Positions 55,757 to 64,000 of a DNA stretch of 64,000 bases are shown one piece after another (position 1 is the stretch's first letter; each line of letters opens with the position of its first letter). The DNA lies in the NCBI GenBank assembly GCA_026826555.1, contig JAKSZT010000116.1:3362387-3426386 (forward strand). The letters are read 5' to 3'. Source of the stretch: Tolypeutes matacus. Its lineage: Eukaryota; Chordata; Mammalia; Cingulata; Chlamyphoridae. The notes under the pieces were generated by a model. The model worked only from the letters and a program-made list of their open reading frames with translations, was not told the DNA's origin and did not search any database. Made by a program: the position numbers and the translations under genes.

Positions 55757-57179
55757 TTGGGTGACTTGGAGAGACAATCAGCAAAATGGCAGCAGAGTAA
55801 GGAACTCCTAGATGCAGCTTCTGCTACAGGGCAGTTAGTAACCAACCAGAGCTATCTAAAACACATGTTTTGGGTCTCCAGGAGACTGGAAGAACATCCT
55901 GCAACATCCTTGAAAGAATGGATGTTGGAGAATGACCATCTGTGGAGAAGATTCATGAGTGACCCCTCCACACCAGGGAGGTCTGTGCTGATCCTCCATT
56001 GTCAGCACAAGCTGCCTCAGGAGCTATTCCACAGCTGGAGCTGGACACTCCACTTCCCACAAACAGGAGAAGAAAAGACAGTTGGGCACCAACTTCAGCT
56101 ACTGAATAGTAAACTCAGCTGGCTAAATATAACTCTAAGAACAGCTTATTTAAAACTGTTCAAGTCAGAAAGAGAATGGTAGCTGCCATTTTAAGTCTGC
56201 CCTTGACATGAGGGAAAGCTGGTGGATTGAAAATCACAGTCGTGATAAGGACCATCTTCTTTCCACCCAGATCAGATTGTAGCTCCTGCATAAGCCCCAG
56301 CTCCACCTCTGACAGGGAGGAACCTGGGAGGACCTGTGCTAGCCTCTCAGGGAAAATACAGGCCACACCAAAGAGGCTGGTGATCATTGTACTCTAGCAG
56401 TGCAAACTGCCTTGGGAGCTGTTCTGTGGCTGGAGTCGGAAGCTCCAATTACCCAAAACAGGGAAGGTATATATGGTTGGCCACCGAATTCAGCTACTCA
56501 TTAGTAAATTCAGCTAGATGAAGTCTAACCCTAAGAACAGCTAAAACTTGAACCTGTCCAGGTCAGAAAGAGGCTTGTAGCTGCCAATTTGACTCCACTC
56601 CCAACACGAGGGGAAGGCAGGCTGATTGAAAATCATAGTGACTGTAGGGACTGGCTTTATTTCACCCAGATCTGCCTGCACCCTAGCCTAGGCTTCAGCC
56701 CCACCTCTATCAGTGAAGAAGCTGGCAGTTCCTGTACCAGCCTCTCTGGGTAAAGGCAGGTACATTTGGCTGGCACAGACTGAATAGTCAGAAGTCTCCC
56801 AGGGTAAATGCGGTCATTTTGGACCTGCATAGCATAGACTGCTGCTCACACTTGCAATTCCATTCCTGCCCCAGGCAGGGGAAGAAGGTGTGGGAAGCTT
56901 TATCACTCTCTCTGGGCAACTAGAGATTAGGTCTGCATGACTGGGATTATTATACATGGCTGTGGTTTTGTCCCTATCCCTGGCAAAGGAGAAAGTTGGG
57001 AGAAGATTAATCTGTCCCTTGGACAATGCAAGGACCTTGAGATTCCACACTTACAGCACCAACTACATCCTTGGCTCCTACTACACAACCAGCAAGTGAG
57101 AAAGATCAAGAAAGCCCTAAACTAAAGAGAGAAACTGCACCCAGAATAAATACATCTTGTAAGTCAGATGCCAAGATGC

Positions 57180-58000
57180 CAACAAAAAATTAAAATCCAC
57201 ACCAAGAAATAGGAAGATATGGCCCAGTTAAAGGAAAAAGAATAGCCTCTAGAAGACATAAAAGGGTTTAGATAACTAATTATAGATGTTCAAACAAATA
57301 TCCTTAATAAATTCAATGAGATGGCTAAAGAGATTAAGGATATTAAGAAGACATTGGGTGAGAACAAAGAAGAAGTTGAAAGTATACTTAGAAAAAATAG
57401 CAGAGTTTCTGGGAACAAAAGCCACAATAAATGAAATTAAAAATACACTGGAATCATATAATAGCAGATTTGAGGAGGCAGAAGAAAGAGCTGGTGAGCT
57501 TGAAGAAATGGCTTCTGAATGCAAACATACAAAAGAACTGATGCAGTAAAGAATGGAAATAATTGAACAAGGTTTCAGGAAACTAAATGATAGCAAGACA
57601 TGTGCAAACATATGTGTCATGGGTGTCCCAGTAGGAGAAGAGAAGTGAAAAGGGGCAGATTAAATATGTGAAGAGAGAATGATAGAAAATTATTCAACCC
57701 TATTGAAGGACATGGATATCCATGTCCAAGAATCACAACATACTCCCATCCAAATACATCTGAATAGATCAACTCTGAGAAACATACTAATCTGAATGTC
57801 AAATGCCAAATAGAAAGAGACTTCTGAGAGCAGCAAGAGAAAAGCACTTCTTCATATATAAGGGATACCCAATAAGATTAAGTGCTGAATTATTATCAGA
57901 AACCATCATGGCAATAAGACAGTGGTATGATATATTGTCTGCAAGAGAAAAACATCCAGCCAAGAATCTTATATCCAGCATGATTGTCTTTCAAAAATGA
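57180..58000 (+). pseudogene. L1 ORF1p remnant
   Basis: The coiled-coil part is open at 57286-57549 ('EKIAEFLGTKATINEIKN'), and the RNA-binding end at 57803-58000 ('LLRAAREKHFFIYKGYPIR'). Between them, the reading is broken by stops near 57550 and 57650. Dead. Confidence 0.8.
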
Positions 58001-58204
58001 GGGTGAATTTAGAATATTCATAGTTAAACAAATGGAGAGAGTTTGTAACCAAGAGACTGGCTTTGCAGGAAATACTAAAGAGTGTGCTACAGTCTGAAAA
58101 GAAAAGACAAGAAAAAGAGGCTTGGAAGAGAGTCTAAAAATGAATATTATATCAGTAAAAGTAACTAATATTCTCAAAAGAATGGTGAAAATAAAATATG
58201 ACAG

Positions 58205-59260
58205 ATAAAACACAAAGGTCAAAATGGGTGGAAGAAGAGCTGCCTTTAGAGTAATAACATTGAATGCTAATGGCTTAAATTCCCCAATCAAAAGACACAG
58301 ACTGGCAGAATGGATAAGAAAATATGAGCTACCTATATGCTGTCAACAAGAGAATCACCTTAGACCAAGGGATACCAATAGAATGAAAGTGAAAGGCTGT
58401 AAAAAGATATCCCATGCATTCAGTAACCTGAAAAAAAAAAGCTGGAGTAATTATACTTATATTAGATCAAATATACTATAAAAGACACTAGTAATGTGCA
58501 ATCTGAGGAGGAAGTCAGGAAAACATTTCATTTGCAATAGCAACTAAAAAAAAAAAATATTTAGGAATAAATTAAACCAATAATGTAAAGCACTTGTATT
58601 CAGAAAACTACAACTCATTGTTAAAAAAGAAATTTAAAAGTACCTAAATTGGAAGAATATTCCATGCACACAGATTGGAAGACTAAATATTAAGATGTCA
58701 ATTCCACCCAAATTGATATTCAGATTCAGTGCAATCCAAATAAAATTATCACCAGCATTTTTTATATAAATGGAAAACATGATTATCAAATTTATTTGGA
58801 AGGGTAAGGGGTCCCAAACAGTCAGCAACACCTTTAAAAAGAAAAATGAAGTTGGAGTACTCTCACTTATGGATCTTAAATCAAATTACCTCAGTACAGT
58901 GGTAAAAACAGCATGTACTGGGATAAAGACAGACACATAGACCAATGAAACTGAACTGATGGTTAAGAAACAGACCCCCCACTTCTATGGTCAAGTGATA
59001 ATTGACAAGCCTGTCAAACCCACCCAGTACAGACAGAGCAGTCCATTCAACAAACGGTGCTGAGAGAATTTGATATCCATAGCTAGAAGAAGGAAATAGG
59101 ACCCCTGTCTCAAACCTTATTAAAAAAATTAACTCAAAATGGATAAAAACCTAAATATAAAAGGAAGAACCATAGAGCTTTTACAAGAAAATGTAGGAAA
59201 ACATCTCCAAGACCTGGTGGTAGGTGGTGGATTAAAGGAGATAAAAGATGGACTACTGGT
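58205..59260 (+). pseudogene. L1 ORF2p remnant with large internal deletion
   Basis: It opens at 58224 with 'VITLNANGLNSPIKRHRLAE', the diagnostic start of the L1 endonuclease. The endonuclease is cut near 58480, and the sequence jumps to RT/C-terminal text (about 58500-59260, for example the 'ttatttggaagggtaagggg' region). Most of the 3.8-kb ORF is missing. Confidence 0.82.
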
Positions 59261-59639
59261 GTTTAATATATGTAGAAATTTTAATTAACTTTATTGTAAA
59301 AGTGTGGAGATATATTTGATGGTAACATTATAGTGAGTAAGAGCTGGTTTATAAATGGGAACGTGGCAGAAAAGGGTAGTCTACGGATGTGAATGCCAAT
59401 TGAAAGAAAGCTAGAGAATAATCTAGGTACTGAATAGCACAGTAAACTCAGAGGTGGATGAGAATTGTGGTGGATGGTACAAATGCAAGAGTGTCCTTTG
59501 TGAGCTAGAACAGATGTACAGCACTATTGCAGGGTGGTGGGAATGTGAAGAAGCATGGGAAAAATACAACTGGAGTGACCTATGGACTGTTGTTAACAGT
59601 GATAATGTAATATTCATGCATCTAAACCAAAGATGTACT

Positions 59640-60345
59640 GTGTTGATAATGGCAGAGTATGAAAAAAGTCTGCCAAATGTACACTATGGACCTGGCAATA
59701 CTCTGATGATATTATCTCATAATCATAACAAATATTCCACCATGTTGTGGTGTGTTGGTAGAGGAGTGTGGTATGGGAATTCTACACATATGCATGATTG
59801 TTTTGTAAGTTTAACAACTTATGTCATAAAAATATATTTAAAGAATGGTATTGGAATGGGCTGGGGGAAAATACACCAGGTGTAGGATAGGGACTATAGT
59901 TAGTAGTAATATTTTGATAATATTCTTTCATAATTTGTAACAAATGTCACACAACAATGCAAGGTGGTGGATTGATGTATGGGATTCCTGAATGACGTTA
60001 TGACAGTTTGCTTTGTTAGTTCACAAATTTTGTTATACACTTATTGTTTATGTATGTTCATATGCAAATGATATAATAATAATAACAATAATAGGGTGGA
60101 TTGAGGGAAAAATACACAAAATGTAAGTTACTTTGGTTGGTAGTAATATTTTGGTAGCATGCTTTTTAATCATTAGTTAAAAATGTTTCACAATAATGCA
60201 AGGTATTGTTGGTAGGATGAGGTATGTTGTCCCTGTATGATGTTATGTTATGTTTGTTTGGTAAGTTCACAACTGTTATTGTACACTTATTGCTTATGTA
60301 TATTTATGTATGCATGATATACTTCAGTAACTTAAAAAATTAAAA
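59640..60345 (+). repeat. Tandem units in L1 3' UTR
   Basis: Three diverged units share 'aatactctgatgatatta' / 'gtaatattttgataatattc' / 'gtaatattttggtagcatgc' near 59698, 59907 and 60143, so periods are about 209 and 236 bp. Each runs to a 'cttattg'/'tatgcat' end. The fragment at 7375-7560 carries one such unit. Confidence 0.7.
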
Positions 60346-60756
60346 AAGCAAAAAATAAACAAAAAAATTGGGTACTTTTTTATTAGCTAAGCAACTAAAC
60401 AATTTTATTAGGAATGACTTTGCTGAGTTTTTCTGCTTTTCCAGCACTTGAACCAATTCTACTTGTGAATTATACAGCAAATCCAATTGAAAGACAGTAT
60501 TAATGTTTAAAGACTCATTTTTAGGTTACCTTTCACCATTATCCAATTTGTAACAGGCAAACCCCAAATCTGATTTATGAGTTCCTATGCATAAGCAGAT
60601 TAACAAAGTTAAATACAGATTTAAATGTTAAACACAAGAACTAAGCATAGATTAGAAAAGAAGAGAGATTTTTGCATATTTAGCTTAACTTAGGGAAAGA
60701 CTTGTCTTTAGTATCACCTAGATGTAAAGCTCCCAGTGTCCATCATGGAAGAAACC

Positions 60757-60993
60757 TCATGAAAGACCCTCCAGCTTCATTCTTCCAGAAAAATCCTGGG
60801 TAGCTGCTAAGTACAGAATTAAGGGGTCCAGAGAAGCCCTCACATGCCATGACACCAATTTGGGCTGTTCTGGGGCCTGAATACCTTTAGTTACCCTCCA
60901 GCAAGTCGTAAAGCTCTGAGAAGGCTTTTTCACTGGAAGGATTGGAATGTTGCAAGGGAATAGACAGGAAGCTAGAAATAGGAAACTTTCCAT
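60757..60993 (-). pseudogene. RT N-terminal remnant of minus-strand ERV
   Basis: This 78-codon frame contains 'CNIPILPVKKPSQ', the conserved entry motif of gammaretroviral reverse transcriptase. Downstream residues ('SFTTCWRVTKGIQAP') have drifted or shifted frame. No catalytic box is visible. The position, on the same strand and downstream of the LTR at 63690, is right for pol after loss of most of gag. Confidence 0.5.
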
Positions 60994-61618
60994 CTTAATT
61001 GATGGTACTTGAGGAGGTTCCTTATTCTACAGGGGAGAGCTTTACTAACTGGCCTAGATGCTAATTACCCACTCACTCCCCTCTTTAAGCACAACCAAGG
61101 CTAGGATAGGTCTTGAGTGCAGGCTAGGACCAAGTAATTCTCTCCCATGTAAATTAGAAATTCACAATCTTCCTTGCTACAGCAAAGGTCACTCAAGGCC
61201 TCCTGGTCGATGGTTCACATGGCTTCAGGCCCCTTCCATCCTGCTCTGGGGTAAGGCCCCAGTGGTCCACATGGTGGGACATATTGGGGTCAGGCTCCTG
61301 CTGATGTGAGGCCTGCATTTGGGTAACCCTTAAGTGACCAGTGCCTTTAATGGTGGCTGTTAATAGGTGAGCCTGTCCCAGGCCTGCACCCACCCTTTCA
61401 TACTTTCTCCATCTTGGTGGTGTGGTCTTGATTTTTGAAAACTGAGAAGACTGTTTCTAAAAGGGAGTTAATGGAAATTTTGGGGGATGGGGAGTTTCTG
61501 CAGCTTTCTATGGATTTCTGAGGCAGACTGGAGTTGCTAGGAGGATCTCTCCTTCTCTAGAGTAAGGATCTACCAAGAGGGTATTTTTATTGCCTCCACT
61601 AGCTTTCTTTGAAATAAG

Positions 61619-62240
61619 GCTGGTGTATATGTCAACCAAAATGGTGCTGATGCAAGGTACCAGAATTCAGTTGGCTTATATAAGTGATATTTATTTGGGG
61701 TAGAAGCTTACAATCACAAGGCCATAAAGAGTCCATCTCAAGGTACCATAGGAGGTACTTTATTACCCAAAGTCATTTGCCATTTATTGAAGCAAGATGA
61801 TAGGTGATGTCTCTGAGGATTCACCTTTCCTTCTTCCTCATAAGACTCTGTAGTCCCAGTTTCTTATGATCTCAGCTGTAGGCTGGCATAAGTCTCATCT
61901 CCCTCCTCTGGGTTCATTTCTTCCCAGTTTCAGCTGCTCTGCTCTCTTAACAAGATCAGCTGTAGACTATCTGGCTAATCTTTCTTCCTTGGCCTACAGG
62001 ATCCTCTGAATTTCTTCTGTGCATGTCTACTTCCATGTGTTAGTCTGTTTTATCAGCCCGAGGGGTCTGAGTCACACTGCAATGAAGTGGTGAATCAAAG
62101 CCCTAATCTTAACTTAATCAAATGTCTCAGCTGAATCTAATACAATCAGAGGGAATCACACTCAGAGAAACAGATGAGTTTACAAACATAATCAATACCT
62201 CTTTTGGAATTCATAAATAATATCAAACTGCTACAGCTGA
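61619..62240 (-). mobile_element. Solo MaLR-type LTR nested in the ERV
   Basis: LTR 61624-62235, same family and orientation as 13390-13967. It starts 'tgtatatgtcaacc' and ends 'ctgctaca' on plus. It is flanked by GCTGG (61619-61623) and GCTGA (62236-62240), a 5-bp duplication with one change. Confidence 0.82.
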
Positions 62241-63150
62241 GTTTCTAGGTTCTGCCTCTGAGTAATTTCCCTGAGCTTATTTAAAATTGACTAGTTTGGT
62301 AGTGCATTTCCTCATCCCTTTTAAGTAGACATGACCAGATGGTTGCTGGCCCTCAGATCTATCTGTCCTCTCTTTCTATTTTACACAGGTTTAACTGGAA
62401 TTCAGGATCCCATATAGACTGCACTCTTGAACATTCTGTGGCCATTTGGTGTGGTAGGAAAAGATTAGCCTCTTCCTTATTAGACCATCAGTAGGCAGGT
62501 TGTCCCAATTTCTGAGAAGGCACCCCAATGGGAGTCTGCAAGAATACTGGAAGAGCTGCCCATTATCCTAGGGAAGGATAAAACACATTCATTAGTTTGG
62601 ATGGCATTTTGCCACTACACCTGACTGAACAGATTGCTTGCTGAGCCACCATCTTGGAAAGCAGGAAACCCTAGTCACTGTCCCCTTTTTCTGGGGATCA
62701 AAACCTTATGCCAATGGCTGTCCCCAGAGGCTTAGTGTTCTTGGGGGGCATCTGGTTCTACCTCCCAGACTGGACACCCAAGCCCTGCCCATCCTAGAAA
62801 AAAGGGGCTGGCTAGGGACATTTATTTGCCTGCTTTGCAGCAGTCTTAGGAGCTGACTATGAGTGAGCTCACCTCATAGCCACTCACAGAGGCTGACATT
62901 CTCAGTTAAACCCAACATTAAAAAGAAATTAAGAAGCAGAGACTGATCTGTGGCTTATAGGCAAACAGCCTGATGGGCACTGGAGGTAATGGATTAAGAG
63001 GGACTTCAGGGCCTCCCAGGGCTGAGTAAGGAACTAACCTCCTGGCATGGCCCAAGGTGAGTACCTCAGGGTGGCTCTAATAAAACAAAAGAGGGCACAG
63101 ATAGGCTTTAATTAAAACTCACCAGTTCTCAACAGGGGTCAGGGAGCACC

Positions 63151-63160
63151 ACTTACCTCT
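63151..63160 (-). promoter_or_regulatory. Splice donor of minus-strand ERV
   Basis: On the minus strand, 'ag|gtaagt' lies just after the primer site (plus-strand 'acttacct', 63151-63158). It would serve as the major donor for subgenomic mRNA. Confidence 0.55.
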
Positions 63161-63180
63161 GTCTCCTAGCTGGCTCACCA
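63161..63180 (-). promoter_or_regulatory. Primer-binding site, tRNA-Arg-like
   Basis: Minus-strand 'tggtgagccagctaggagac' fits the complement of a tRNA-Arg 3' end at about 17 of 20 positions, five bases from the LTR end. Confidence 0.7.
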
Positions 63181-63185
63181 AAGGA

Positions 63186-63690
63186 TGTTACTTGATGGCT
63201 CTAGTTTCTGGGCTTCTAGGTTCTTGGCTTATGTTGCATAAAAGAATTTAAGGACATGTCATATGGTAGGCAAGAGTATAAAGAGTTTATTAAGAAAAAG
63301 AAAATGAAAAAAATTGCATGATCTATGCCTAGGCATGGACAGTGGGCCAACTGCAGAGTAAGTTACATGCATGGAGACCCAGATCAGGCATTTTTAAAGT
63401 CTTTCCTTCTTTCTCTTCATGATGTTTGGATTGGAGCCCCAGCTGTTTGCTGTTCTGATTGGTTGCCCCACCTGTCAGTTCTCAGTGCATCAATGGTGAG
63501 GTCTTTTGAGGATATCTGGGACTTTCCTTCACATTCCAGAGGAGATTCTCATTCCAGGATCTTGCAATGACTTCCTGGCAGCCTTCTTCTCAGGAGGTTT
63601 CTGGGTTGGATCTCATGACCATGTTGTCTGCCAGCCATGTTTTCTGCTAGGCCAACTGCCTTCCCCCTTTCACTATATCAACTTGCCTCA
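63186..63690 (-). repeat. 5' LTR of minus-strand class I ERV
   Basis: 505 bp, minus strand TGAGGCAAG...TAACA. AATAAA complement at 63286-63291. U3 is homologous to 42715-42918. Confidence 0.8.
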
Positions 63691-64000
63691 CATATAGCCA
63701 GTTTCAGTAATTTTAGATATCCTTTGGCTATTTTATAATTCACTGGATGTAAAAAGGCATGTATGTAATGATTGAGTAATCATAATTGTGTGTTACTTCT
63801 TAACCATCAGTTACACAGGGATGAATTTTCAGATGCAACAGTCACATTCCCTGCTGCCAAGATGTCCTGGATCAGTTTGACAAAAGTGTTTTCTTTCCAG
63901 ATTTACACTGGGCAAATCTGTAGAAAACAGGAGGGAAAGTAGTAATTAGTCCTGACAGGGTAGTCATGCTACACCTTCTGAGGGTCACACCTTTCTTAGT
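63691..64000. other. No gene recognised at window end
   Basis: AT-rich flank outside the ERV LTR. Nothing recognised. Confidence 0.4.

Larger units (their letters stand above)
55768..60367 (+). mobile_element. L1 with complete 5' end, internal deletions and TSD
   Basis: It is flanked by a near-identical duplication, 'ttgggtgactt' (55757-55767) and 'ttgggtactt' (60368-60377). The 5' UTR begins with a 'ggcagcagagtaagg' block, ORF1 and the ORF2 start follow, much of ORF2 is deleted, and the 3' UTR ends A-rich. At 4.6 kb it is shorter than a full L1. Confidence 0.87.
60378..63690 (-). mobile_element. 5' part of a minus-strand class I ERV (5' LTR, leader, remnants)
   Basis: On the minus strand: LTR (63690-63186), primer site, splice donor, leader and gag region without open frames, a nested MaLR LTR (62235-61624), then an RT-like scrap near 60950-60760. 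The rest is cut by the L1 at 60367. Confidence 0.7.

Noticed and set aside
58224..58481. Possible host gene with endonuclease-like text
   Set aside because: It is the start of L1 ORF2 within an L1 that has clear target-site duplications.

Overview
The window is mammalian nuclear DNA made almost entirely of transposable elements. I find no host exon structure, rRNA, free-standing tRNA gene or bacterial operon. The evidence is stacked L1 retrotransposons with ORF1/ORF2 remains, several endogenous retroviruses (ERVs) with LTRs, tRNA primer-binding sites and target-site duplications, an ERVL/MaLR-type LTR family, and a tRNA-derived SINE. The SINE and LTR styles suggest a xenarthran genome (armadillo, sloth or anteater). 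That is an inference from repeat character, not a proof.

Layout. 1-2785: 5' half of a minus-strand L1. About 3450-5890: a non-coding retroposed repeat that I cannot name, carrying an internal duplication. 5890-11566: AT-rich DNA with old L1 3' pieces and one unidentified decayed coding-like stretch. 11567-20886: a broken gammaretrovirus-like ERV (class I, tRNA-Phe-like primer site) with a solo MaLR-type LTR nested in gag. 20887-22952: no gene seen. 22953-31796: a complete, young betaretrovirus (type D-like) provirus with flanking 6-bp duplications. 31797-33141: flank, an L1 scrap and a possible retrocopy tail. 33142-35070: 5' end of another class I ERV (tRNA-Glu-like site) with a duplicated leader. 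35075-37945: minus-strand L1. 37946-39165: MaLR-like internal sequence plus LTR. 39240-40160: second copy of the unnamed repeat, containing a 54-bp-arm palindrome. 40177-40625: SINE. 40630-42180: minus-strand L1. 42715-45300: 3' part of a minus-strand class I ERV. 45420-46995: third copy of the unnamed repeat. 47345-54645: long minus-strand L1. 55768-60367: plus-strand L1 with target-site duplication. 60378-63690: 5' part of a minus-strand class I ERV (tRNA-Arg-like site). This is perhaps the other half of the element at 42.7-45.3 kb, split by the L1 cluster.

The main result is the provirus at 22959-31790. Its LTRs are 493 bp each and differ at two positions by eye. It has a tRNA-Lys1,2-type primer site, a leader splice donor, open gag, dUTPase-protease, pol and env frames, and two -1 frameshift sites, the first with a textbook pseudoknot. 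It also has an env splice acceptor, a symmetric constitutive-transport-element-like RNA between env and the 3' LTR, and a polypurine tract. Gag-Pro-Pol are betaretroviral while Env is of the gamma/type D class, so it has the mosaic plan of type D simian retroviruses. The parts work together as one unit: unspliced RNA gives Gag, Gag-Pro and Gag-Pro-Pol by frameshifting, spliced RNA gives Env, and the export element would carry unspliced RNA to the cytoplasm. Whether it is expressed or infectious cannot be read from sequence.
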